Shown here in pieces: positions 1 through 5,977 of a DNA stretch of 12,227 nucleotides. The notes under the pieces are model-generated. The model searched no databases. It saw only the letters and a program-made list of their open reading frames with translations, and had not been told where the DNA came from. The position numbers and the translations under genes were made by a program. Source of the DNA: an uncultured Collinsella sp. (lineage in GTDB: Bacteria; Actinomycetota; Coriobacteriia; Coriobacteriales; Coriobacteriaceae); NCBI GenBank assembly GCA_902496375.1, contig CABVAS010000027.1, forward strand, positions 1-12,227, written 5' to 3'. Numbering within the stretch: the first letter of the stretch is position 1; every line of letters starts with the position of its first letter.

Positions 1-464
1 TTCCGTACATTCTAAGTAAAGAGGGGACGTTTTCTACAGCCGAGGCTGCTATGGATTTGGGGCGCGAACTTCTTGCCGTGCCGGGGTCGATCCTATCGCC
101 CGAGTCGCGTGGCACGAATTACCTCATTGCGAACGGTGCCTGCTGCATTGTCGACGAGGAGTCCATCGAGATGGCTATCTCTCGCATATACGGCACCCTG
201 CGCTACTCGCGCCCCGATGCTCCCGGCATTGCCGACCTGAATCCAACACAGCAGACCGTGATGCATGCGCTCATCGCCTCTCCGCTCAAGGTCGACGACA
301 TCGCGGCGCTCGTCTCACTCGATGCTGTCGGCGTACTCAAACTCTTGGGTTCGCTTGAACTCGAGGGCCTTATCGAGCGCATGATGGATGGAAGGTATGC
401 GCCCTCCAAGTTTGCCCTTCACGCCCAGACGCCCTTCGGTCACAATGGAAAACGTGTCAATTAG
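1..464 (+). CDS. dprA: DNA-processing protein DprA, 3' part (5' end outside window)
   Basis: Reading begins in frame at base 3 and 153 C-terminal residues are visible. DprA (Smf) binds single-stranded DNA and loads RecA onto incoming DNA during natural transformation. The visible part holds the end of the Rossmann-like core. It includes GTFSTAEAAMDLGRELLAVPG and then SPESRGTNYLIANGA, which match the family pattern (S/T)A..A...GRe..AVPGs...s.GtN.LI..GA. After a linker, roughly the last 75 residues (from NPTQQTVMHAL to GRYAPSK) look like the winged-helix C-terminal domain found in many DprA proteins. The ATG at 51 is internal and not a start, because the homology continues upstream without a stop. 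The TAG ends 14 bp before trmFO. Many Firmicutes have topA at this position; it is absent here. Confidence 0.93.
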   Translation, partial: PYILSKEGTFSTAEAAMDLGRELLAVPGSILSPESRGTNYLIANGACCIVDEESIEMAISRIYGTLRYSRPDAPGIADLNPTQQTVMHALIASPLKVDDIAALVSLDAVGVLKLLGSLELEGLIERMMDGRYAPSKFALHAQTPFGHNGKRVN

Positions 465-478
465 AAAGGTGTTTGCAG

Positions 479-1816
479 ATGCAGTTCGATCAGGTGACGG
501 TTATCGGTGGCGGTCTGGCGGGTTCGGAATGCGCGATCCAGCTGGCAGACCGCGGGTTTGCCGTAAAGCTGTGCGAGATGCGCCCCCAGGTGAGCTCCCC
601 GGCTCACCATACCGATCACCTGGCAGAGCTCGTCTGCTCCAATTCGTTTAAGTCGACCCGTCCGGATTCCGCGGCTGGTTTGCTGAAGGCCGAGCTTGAG
701 CGCATGGGTTCAGTCCTGCTCGACTGCGCCCATCGCGCTGCTGTTCCCGCTGGTGGCGCCCTGGCGGTCGACCGTGTTACATTCTCCGAGCTCGTCGAGG
801 CTGAGGTTGCCGCCCGCCCCAATATCGAGGTCGTTCACGGCGAGGTCACCCAGATCCCCGAGGGCCACGTGGTCATTGCCGCGGGCCCGCTGTGTTCACC
901 GGCGCTGAGCGAAGAGGTCATGAAGCTCGTCGGTGGCGACGCCCTTGCGTTCTTCGATGCCGCGGCGCCGATCGTCGATGCCTCCACGCTCGATATGGAC
1001 GTGCTGTTTTCGCAGTCGCGCTACGAGGAGCAGGGGAGCGGCGACTATCTCAACGCTCCGCTCAACAAGGAGGAGTACGAGGCCTTTATCGGGGCACTTA
1101 CCACGGCCGACCGCGTGGTGCTCAAAGACTTTGAGGGCGGCGATCTGTTCCAGGCCTGCCAGCCTGCCGAGGAGGTTGCGCGCACCGGCAAGGACGCCAT
1201 TCGCTTTGGCGCCATGAAGCCCGTCGGCCTCACCGACCCGCGTACCGGACGTCGCCCTTGGGCGGCGATTCAGCTGCGTGCCGAGAACAAGGAGAAGACC
1301 GCCTATAACCTGGTGGGCTTCCAGACCAACCTGACCTTTGGCGAGCAGAAGCGCGTCTTCCATATGGTGCCGGGCCTGGAGAACGCTGAGTTCTTCCGCT
1401 ACGGTGTCATGCACCGTAATACCTTTGTCGACGCCCCGCACGTGCTCGATGGCACCTTTGCCGTGCCCGGTACCGGCGTGCGCCTGGCCGGTCAGATCAC
1501 CGGCACCGAGGGGTACATGGAAGCCGTGGCGACCGGTCTGCTCGCGGCGCTCAACACCTATGCCGAGGCTATCGGTGCCGCGGGCGTCGAGTTGCCCCGC
1601 GTGGGCGCCCTGGGCGCGCTCGTGGGCTATGCGACCGATCCTGCCACCGTGGGCTACCAGCCCATGCATGTCAACTTTGGCCTGGTGCCGCCGCTCGAGG
1701 ACGGTAAGCGTCGCAGCAAGCGCGACCGCTACCAGGCCTATGCGGACCGTGCGCTTGAGGCCCTTGATGCCTATCTGGCCACTCGCCCCGATCTGTTTGG
1801 AGGCGACCGGTCATAG
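479..1816 (+). CDS. trmFO: Methylenetetrahydrofolate-tRNA-(uracil-5-)-methyltransferase TrmFO
   Basis: TrmFO is a FAD- and folate-dependent enzyme that forms 5-methyluridine at position 54 of tRNA (T loop), using methylene-THF as carbon donor. The 445-residue length fits the family. The N-terminus has the FAD-binding GGGLAGSECA motif (about residues 10-19), followed by CEMRP, PAHHT and LVCSNS. Cys53 in LVCSNS matches the catalytic-region Cys53 of the Bacillus enzyme, and Cys227 in FQACQPAEE matches its Cys226. Further family blocks are GAMKPVGL, YNLVGFQTNLTF, YGVMHRNTF and GQITGTEGYMEA near the C-terminus. I chose ATG 479 rather than TTG 473 because the AGAAAGG at 463-469 lies 9 nt from the ATG but only 3 nt from the TTG. 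The TAG at 1814-1816 overlaps the apparent xerC start. Confidence 0.97.
   Translation: MQFDQVTVIGGGLAGSECAIQLADRGFAVKLCEMRPQVSSPAHHTDHLAELVCSNSFKSTRPDSAAGLLKAELERMGSVLLDCAHRAAVPAGGALAVDRVTFSELVEAEVAARPNIEVVHGEVTQIPEGHVVIAAGPLCSPALSEEVMKLVGGDALAFFDAAAPIVDASTLDMDVLFSQSRYEEQGSGDYLNAPLNKEEYEAFIGALTTADRVVLKDFEGGDLFQACQPAEEVARTGKDAIRFGAMKPVGLTDPRTGRRPWAAIQLRAENKEKTAYNLVGFQTNLTFGEQKRVFHMVPGLENAEFFRYGVMHRNTFVDAPHVLDGTFAVPGTGVRLAGQITGTEGYMEAVATGLLAALNTYAEAIGAAGVELPRVGALGALVGYATDPATVGYQPMHVNFGLVPPLEDGKRRSKRDRYQAYADRALEALDAYLATRPDLFGGDRS
1799..1815 (+). promoter_or_regulatory. xerC ribosome binding site and unusual ATA start
   Basis: GGAGG at 1799-1803 lies inside the last codons of trmFO. Nine bases downstream is ATA (1813-1815), in the xerC frame. 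That frame is open from 1768 (TGA at 1765-1767) but has no ATG, GTG or TTG before GTG 1891, which would remove 26 residues of the conserved N-terminal domain. The ATA shares bases with the TAG stop of trmFO (1814-1816). Changing the last A to G to give ATG would destroy that stop. A CTG at 1825 is the other non-standard candidate but has no ribosome binding site at a usable distance. Confidence 0.6.
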
Positions 1817-2733
1817 CCTTTGACCTGTACGATGCCGTCGACTCGTTTATCGCCTATATCGCACGTGTCGAGGGACTTTCTCCCAACACGGTGACGGCCT
1901 ATGGCTCGAGGCTGGAGCGCTTTGCTTCCTGGTGCGAGCGCGAGGATATCGATGCTTTCGCTGCCGACGTGCGCACCATTCGTCGCTATCTTGCCGAGCT
2001 TTCGCGTGAACAGGTGGCTCCCCGAACGCTTGCGGCGCATCTGTCTGCCATTCGCTCGCTCTATCGGTGGATGACTGCCGAGGGGATTATCGAGGGTGAT
2101 GCGGTCTCGGCGATCGCATCGCCCAAGCTGCCGCGCGACCTGCCGGGCGTCCTTACGACCCAGCAGGTCGAGGCGCTGCTCAAGACGCCTGATACCTCGA
2201 CGCCCGCGGGACTGCGCGATGCGGCGATGCTCGAGCTGCTCTATGCCTCGGGTGCTCGTATCTCTGAGCTCGCAGCACTCAATGTGGAGTCCATCGCTTG
2301 GTCCGAATGCACGCTGCGCCTGTGGGGCAAGGGGGGCAAAGAACGTATCGTCCCTCTGTATCGTCGTGCGCTCGAAGTGACGCGTCTCTATATTGAGGAG
2401 GGGAGGCCGGAGTTGCTCGCTCAGGCAAAGCGCCGTGACCTCGCTACCGGGCCGCATCCGCTGCTTGTATCGGCGCGCGGCAATCGCATGAGCGCTGCCA
2501 TGCTCCGGCGGCGGTTCCATACGCTGGCGACGCTCGCCGGCATTCCGGCCGATATCGCCCCGCATGCGATGCGCCATACCTTTGCGACCGACTTGCTCGA
2601 GGGCGGTGCGGACCTGCGCTCGGTTCAAGAGCTGCTGGGTCATGCGAGCCTGTCCACGACGCAGATCTACACGCATCTCACACCCGATCGGCTTAAGCGG
2701 GCTGTGGCTCAAGCCCATCCCCGCGGCGAATAG
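1813..2733 (+). CDS. xerC: Tyrosine recombinase XerC-like
   Basis: This is a site-specific tyrosine recombinase of the XerC/XerD type, which resolves chromosome dimers at dif sites before cell division. With the ATA start the protein has 306 residues, a normal Xer length. The N-terminal SAM-like DNA-binding domain begins with AVDSFIAYIARVEGLSPNT and runs to about residue 100. The catalytic domain follows with the complete set of active residues: Arg149 (GARISEL), Lys173 (WGKGGKER), His251 and Arg254 (HAMRHTF), His277 (LLGHASLSTTQ) and the nucleophile Tyr286 (IYTHL). Whether it is strictly XerC or the only Xer of this organism cannot be told; the position after trmFO matches codV/xerC of Firmicutes. 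It is translationally coupled to trmFO through overlap. The canonical alternative start at GTG 1891 would truncate the core-binding domain. Confidence 0.9.
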   Translation: MAFDLYDAVDSFIAYIARVEGLSPNTVTAYGSRLERFASWCEREDIDAFAADVRTIRRYLAELSREQVAPRTLAAHLSAIRSLYRWMTAEGIIEGDAVSAIASPKLPRDLPGVLTTQQVEALLKTPDTSTPAGLRDAAMLELLYASGARISELAALNVESIAWSECTLRLWGKGGKERIVPLYRRALEVTRLYIEEGRPELLAQAKRRDLATGPHPLLVSARGNRMSAAMLRRRFHTLATLAGIPADIAPHAMRHTFATDLLEGGADLRSVQELLGHASLSTTQIYTHLTPDRLKRAVAQAHPRGE

Positions 2734-2738
2734 TGGCT

Positions 2739-2748
2739 GGGACGTCCC
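2739..2748. repeat. 10-bp perfect palindrome after xerC
   Basis: GGGACGTCCC starts 5 bp after the xerC stop. It is perfectly self-complementary but has no loop of its own and no following T-run, so it is not a convincing terminator. It could be a protein binding site or chance in GC-rich DNA. Confidence 0.3.
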
Positions 2749-2782
2749 GCGCCGCACTCAGGCGTGTGGTTTTGATTGCGGG

Positions 2783-2811
2783 TTGGCAGGAGGAAGCATT
2801 CCTGCTATCAT
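2783..2811 (+). promoter_or_regulatory. Promoter of rpsB-tsf (sigma70 type, extended -10)
   Basis: The -35 box TTGGCA (2783-2788) is separated by 17 bp from TATCAT (2806-2811). The -10 box is preceded by TGC, giving an extended -10. Transcription would start near 2818, leaving a leader of about 135 nt before rpsB. This is the best promoter match seen in the window, as expected for an abundant ribosomal protein. It lies about 50 bp downstream of xerC, separating the rpsB-tsf unit from the upstream genes. Confidence 0.75.
2786..2805. repeat. Inverted repeat inside the rpsB promoter spacer
   Basis: GCAGGA (2786-2791) and TCCTGC (2800-2805) are perfect inverted repeats with an 8-nt gap. They fill the spacer between the -35 and -10 boxes and abut the -10 box. 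The position is typical of a repressor or activator operator. No T-run follows, so it is not a good terminator for xerC. Confidence 0.45.
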
Positions 2812-2817
2812 TCATCG

Positions 2818-2952
2818 GGTTGCTTCACGGCAACATGTTTTTATCACGCACGCGCGGCTACTTCATACCGTGGTGCCCGGGCTTTGGTAGCACATGTCCG
2901 GGTTGGTTTTGGAGGATGACCCCGCGCGGAGGCAAACCACAGGAGGTTTAAC
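2818..2952 (+). promoter_or_regulatory. Structured 5' leader of rpsB mRNA
   Basis: The leader downstream of the predicted start holds three possible stems. GTTGC/GCAAC (2819-2823 with 2830-2834) sits at the very 5' end and is followed after 3 nt by T5. A longer stem pairs 2875-2882 with 2896-2903 (8 pairs including two G-U). AAACC (2934-2938) can pair with GGTTT (2945-2949), which overlaps the strong Shine-Dalgarno AGGAGG (2941-2946). The same AAACC can instead pair with GGTTT at 2905-2909. S2 autoregulation through its leader is known in other bacteria; that this leader does the same is inference. Apart from these elements I see no gene in 2734-2952. Confidence 0.45.
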
Positions 2953-3681
2953 ATGGCTACCAAGATTAATATCCGCACCCTGCTCGAGGCCGGCTGCCAC
3001 TTCGGTCACCAGACCCGTCGCTGGAACCCCAAGATGAAGCCGTTCATCTTCGGTGAGCGCAACGGCATCTACATCCTCGACCTCAAGCAGACCATCCTCG
3101 ACGCCGACCAGGCCTACACCTTCGTCAAGAACGTCGCCAAGGGTGGCAACGTGCTGTTCGTCGGCACCAAGAAGCAGGCTCAGGAGGCCGTCAAGAACGC
3201 TGCTGAGCGCGCCAACATGCCTTACATCAACCAGCGTTGGCTCGGCGGTATGCTGACCAACTTCGTCACCATCCGCTCCCGCATCAACCGCATGGAGGAG
3301 CTCGAGGCCATGGTCGAGGACGGCCGCATGGCAGTGCTCCCCAAGAAGGAGCAGGCTGTTCTCGGCAAGGAGCTCACCAAGCTCCAGACCAACCTCGGTG
3401 GCGCCCGCGACATGAAGGGTCTGCCCCAGGCTCTCTTCGTCATCGACACCAAGCGCGAGGAGAACGCCATCAAGGAGGCTCAGCGCCTGAACATCCCCGT
3501 CGTCGCCCTGATCGACACCAACTCCGATCCCGACGAGGTCGAGTACGGCATCCCCTGCAACGATGACGCTATCTCCGCTGTCACCCTTATGTGCGAGCTC
3601 ATGGCTGACGCCTGCCTCGCTGGCTCCGGCAAGGAGCAGGTCTCCGAGGCCGAGATGGCCGCTGAGCCCAAGGCCGAGTAA
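2953..3681 (+). CDS. rpsB: 30S ribosomal protein S2
   Basis: Structural protein of the small ribosomal subunit, located near the mRNA exit region and needed for S1-type interactions and late assembly. The 242 residues match the family length. Clear S2 blocks are CHFGHQTRRWNPKMKPFIFG (about residues 15-34), FVGTKKQAQEAV, NQRWLGGMLTNF, the TNLGGARDMKGLPQALFVID region, and ALIDTNSDPDEVEYGIPCND toward the C-terminus, which ends in a short acidic tail. The start is fixed by AGGAGG at 2941-2946, 6 nt upstream of the ATG. Codon use is strongly biased (mostly C-ending codons), as in tsf and more so than in the flanking genes, consistent with high expression. It is cotranscribed with tsf across a 45-bp gap. 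Confidence 0.99.
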   Translation: MATKINIRTLLEAGCHFGHQTRRWNPKMKPFIFGERNGIYILDLKQTILDADQAYTFVKNVAKGGNVLFVGTKKQAQEAVKNAAERANMPYINQRWLGGMLTNFVTIRSRINRMEELEAMVEDGRMAVLPKKEQAVLGKELTKLQTNLGGARDMKGLPQALFVIDTKREENAIKEAQRLNIPVVALIDTNSDPDEVEYGIPCNDDAISAVTLMCELMADACLAGSGKEQVSEAEMAAEPKAE

Positions 3682-3726
3682 ATCAGTCTTAGTTAATTCT
3701 TTTTCATCTCTTTGAAAGGAACCACA

Positions 3727-4596
3727 ATGGCCCAGATTACCGCCGCTATGGTCAAGCAGCTCCGCGAGATGACCGACTCCCCGATGATGGAGTGCAAGAA
3801 GGCTCTCGTCGAGGCTGACGGCGACATGGACGCCGCTGTCGACGTTCTGCGTAAGAACGGCCTTGCCAAGGCTGCCAAGAAGGCTGGCCGTGAGACCAAC
3901 GAGGGCGCTGTCGCCGCGTTCGTCTCCGAGGATGGCAAGACCGGCGCTCTGCTCGAGCTCTCCTGCGAGACCGACTTCGTTGGCTCTAACGCCAAGTTCA
4001 CCGGCTTTGCTTCCAAGGTCGCTGAGGTTGTCGCTACCACCGAGCCTGCTGACGTCGACGCTCTGCTTGAGAAGCCGATGGGCGAGGAGACCGTTTCCTC
4101 CGAGCTCACCGAGATGATTCACATCATGGGCGAGAACATGAAGATCTCCCGCTTCGCTGCCCGCAAGGCTGAGAACGGCGCGCTCGCTTCTTACATCCAC
4201 ATGGGTGGTAAGATCGGCGTCCTCGTCGAGTTCGCCTTCGAGAAGGCTGAGACCGCTCAGGCTGAATCCTTCAAGACCTTCGCTCACGACGTTGCCCTTC
4301 AGGTTGCCGCTGTCGCCCCGATCTGCGCTACCCGCGATCAGGTTCCGGCCGAGACCGTCGAGCACGAGAAGCAGATCTACATGGCTCAGGCTGCCGAGTC
4401 CGGCAAGCCCGAGGCCATTCAGGAGAAGATGGCTGTCGGCCGTCTGGAGAAGTTCTACAAGCAGTCCGTGCTCACCGAGCAGGAGTTCATCAAGGACAGC
4501 TCCCTCACCATCAAGAAGTACGCAGAGCAGGTCTCCAAGGAGCTCGGCGACACCATTACCGTCGTTGCCTTTGACCGTCTGGTCCGTGGCGAGTAA
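3727..4596 (+). CDS. tsf: Translation elongation factor Ts
   Basis: EF-Ts is the guanine-nucleotide exchange factor that releases GDP from EF-Tu. The 289 residues match the family. The N-terminal UBA-like domain is visible as MVKQLREMTDSPMMECKKAL, continuing to about residue 50. The core has CETDFVGSN (TDFV at 82-85, which contacts EF-Tu) and later YIHMGGKIGVLVEF; the C-terminus ends in DRLVRGE. An in-frame TTG at 3712 is rejected because AAAGGA (3715-3720) lies 6 nt before ATG 3727. The 45-bp gap after rpsB contains a T-rich stretch but no hairpin before it, so readthrough from rpsB is expected. A strong terminator follows. Confidence 0.99.
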   Translation: MAQITAAMVKQLREMTDSPMMECKKALVEADGDMDAAVDVLRKNGLAKAAKKAGRETNEGAVAAFVSEDGKTGALLELSCETDFVGSNAKFTGFASKVAEVVATTEPADVDALLEKPMGEETVSSELTEMIHIMGENMKISRFAARKAENGALASYIHMGGKIGVLVEFAFEKAETAQAESFKTFAHDVALQVAAVAPICATRDQVPAETVEHEKQIYMAQAAESGKPEAIQEKMAVGRLEKFYKQSVLTEQEFIKDSSLTIKKYAEQVSKELGDTITVVAFDRLVRGE

Positions 4597-4618
4597 ATAA
4601 GCTCTTGTAGCTGGTAAT

Positions 4619-4654
4619 GAGCAGGCTGTGGGTTTTACTCACAGCCTGCTTTTT
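4619..4654 (+). terminator. Intrinsic terminator after tsf
   Basis: AGCAGGCTGTG (4620-4630) pairs perfectly with CACAGCCTGCT (4640-4650). Extra pairs 4631-4632 with 4638-4639 leave a 5-nt loop. A T5 run (4650-4654) follows directly. It starts 23 bp after the tsf stop and separates the rpsB-tsf unit from pyrH. Confidence 0.92.
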
Positions 4655-4655
4655 C

Positions 4656-4684
4656 ATGGCTCTTCTTAGAGCCTTTGATAGAAT
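4656..4684 (+). promoter_or_regulatory. Probable promoter of the pyrH-proS operon
   Basis: TAGAAT (4679-4684) is a 5/6 match to the -10 consensus and is preceded by TGA, forming an extended -10. At 17 bp spacing the -35 position is ATGGCT (4656-4661), a weak match, which extended -10 promoters tolerate. Transcription would start near 4691, leaving a leader of about 24 nt. The location between the tsf terminator and the pyrH start supports it. Confidence 0.55.
4658..4676 (+). repeat. Second perfect hairpin between tsf terminator and pyrH promoter
   Basis: GGCTCT (4658-4663) and AGAGCC (4668-4673) form a perfect 6-bp stem with a TCTT loop, followed by only three Ts. It may be a weak backup terminator. 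It also overlaps the expected -35 region of the pyrH promoter, so it could equally be an operator. The sequence does not decide between these. Confidence 0.5.
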
Positions 4685-4714
4685 GTTGAGAGTTCAATCT
4701 AAAGGAGGATCGCT

Positions 4715-5437
4715 TTGTCCGACATCCGATATAAACGCGTGCTTCTTAAGCTTTCCGGCGAAGCGCTGATGGGCGACGGCCAATATGGCATCGACCCCAA
4801 GGTTACCGACCATCTTGCCAAGCAGGTCAAGGAGCTGCTCGCCGTTGGCCATGAGGTCGGCGTCGTTGTCGGCGGCGGCAATATTTTCCGCGGCATGGCC
4901 GGCGCTGCCGGTGGCATGGAGCGTGCTCAGGCCGACTACATGGGCATGCTGGCAACCGTTATGAACGCGCTCGCCCTGCAGGATGCCTTCGAGCATAACG
5001 ATGTTCCCTGCCGCGTGATGAGCGCTATCCAGATGAACGAGATCTGCGAGCCCTATATTCGCCGTCGCGCCATCAACCACCTTTCCAAGGGCAACGTCGT
5101 TATTTTTGCCGCCGGTTCGGGCAATCCGTACTTTACGACCGACACCGCCGCGGCTCTTCGTGCGTGCGAGATCGGCGCCGAGATTCTGATTAAAGCCACC
5201 AAGGTTGACGGCATCTACGACAAGGATCCCGTCAAGTGCGCCGATGCCGTCCGTTTTGACAAGATTACCTATCACGAGGTTCTCGTCCGCGGTCTGCAGG
5301 TTATGGATTCCACGGCTACGGCACTGTGCCAGGATAACCGTATGCCGATTTTGGTCCTCAACATCGATGGCGAGGACACCGTCAAGCGCGCGCTTTCGGG
5401 TGAGCCCGTCGGCACGCTCGTCTATCAGGAGGATTAA
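4715..5437 (+). CDS. pyrH: UMP kinase
   Basis: Bacterial UMP kinase phosphorylates UMP to UDP in the cytoplasm, the step feeding all pyrimidine nucleotides and UDP-sugars. The 240 residues match the hexameric bacterial family, which belongs to the amino acid kinase fold. Motifs are KLSGEAL (12-18, phosphate binding), VVVGGGNIFRG (50-60), ADYMGMLATVMNALALQ (73-89), GSGNPYFTTDTAAALRA (134-150) and KVDGIYDKDP (163-172, nucleotide base region). The start is TTG: AAAGGAGG at 4701-4708 lies 6 nt before it, the best Shine-Dalgarno in the window, and no upstream alternative is needed. It is the first gene after the tsf terminator. Its 3' end carries AGGAGG (5427-5432), the ribosome binding site of frr. 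Confidence 0.98.
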   Translation: MSDIRYKRVLLKLSGEALMGDGQYGIDPKVTDHLAKQVKELLAVGHEVGVVVGGGNIFRGMAGAAGGMERAQADYMGMLATVMNALALQDAFEHNDVPCRVMSAIQMNEICEPYIRRRAINHLSKGNVVIFAAGSGNPYFTTDTAAALRACEIGAEILIKATKVDGIYDKDPVKCADAVRFDKITYHEVLVRGLQVMDSTATALCQDNRMPILVLNIDGEDTVKRALSGEPVGTLVYQED

Positions 5438-5439
5438 GC

Positions 5440-5976
5440 ATGGCAGATAACATCACCGCCCATATGGACAAGTCGCTCGAGTCCCTCAAGCATAACTTCT
5501 CCAAGGTCCGTACCGGCCGCGCCAATGCCAACATTCTGTCCGACATCACCGTCGATTATTACGGTGTTCCCACGCCGGTCACGCAGGTTGCCGCCGTCAA
5601 GACCCCCGAGGCCCACATGCTGCTCATCGAGCCGTGGGACAAGGCACTCATCAATGCTATCGTCAAGGCCATCGGCGCTTCCGATCTGGGTATTACCCCC
5701 AACTCCGATGGCACCGTCGTTCGTCTGCCGTTCCCGGCTCCCACCGAGGAGCGCCGTCGCGAGCTCGTCAAGGAGTGCCGCGAGTACGCCGAGCAGGCCA
5801 AGGTGTCTATCCGTAACATCCGTCGCGACTTCAACAACAAGCTCGAGCGCGATGAGGAGCTCACCGAGGACGATGTCCGTCGCGAGCAGGCCAAGGTCCA
5901 GAAGCACACCGATGAGTATGTCGCCAAGGTCGAGGAGCTTCTGAAGGAAAAAGAAGCCGAGGTCATGGAGATCTAA
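5440..5976 (+). CDS. frr: Ribosome recycling factor
   Basis: RRF, acting with EF-G, splits post-termination ribosomes. The protein has 178 residues (family about 185). It shows the start of the three-helix bundle (MDKSLESLKHNFSKVRTGRA), then the small beta domain with YYGVPTPVTQVAAV and IEPWDKALINAIVKAI. ASDLGITPNSDGTVVRLPFP and TEERRRELVK follow, then the long C-terminal helix rich in Glu, Lys and Arg. The pyrH stop is only 2 bp upstream, so translation is probably coupled. RRF is normally needed in much larger amounts than the next gene product, UppS, which is relevant to the terminator-like hairpin just downstream. Confidence 0.98.
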   Translation: MADNITAHMDKSLESLKHNFSKVRTGRANANILSDITVDYYGVPTPVTQVAAVKTPEAHMLLIEPWDKALINAIVKAIGASDLGITPNSDGTVVRLPFPAPTEERRRELVKECREYAEQAKVSIRNIRRDFNNKLERDEELTEDDVRREQAKVQKHTDEYVAKVEELLKEKEAEVMEI

Positions 5977-5977
5977 G

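Noticed and set aside
1891..1893. GTG as start of xerC
   Set aside because: It would delete 26 residues with clear homology to the Xer N-terminal domain and has no good Shine-Dalgarno just upstream.
2739..2748. GGGACGTCCC palindrome as a dif site or xerC terminator
   Set aside because: Too short and unlike the known 28-bp dif consensus, and no T-run follows.
1771..2757. 328-codon open frame on the - strand across xerC
   Set aside because: Antisense to xerC, which has all its catalytic residues; the composition is Arg/Gln-rich without motifs.
3682..3726. T-rich gap between rpsB and tsf as a terminator
   Set aside because: No stem precedes the T-run; S2 and EF-Ts genes are normally cotranscribed.
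2863..4365. 500-codon open frame on the - strand across rpsB and tsf
   Set aside because: It is antisense to two certain genes. The strong codon bias of rpsB and tsf removes stops from this antisense frame. The translation is a Leu/Gly/Val/Asp-rich mirror sequence with no recognisable motif.
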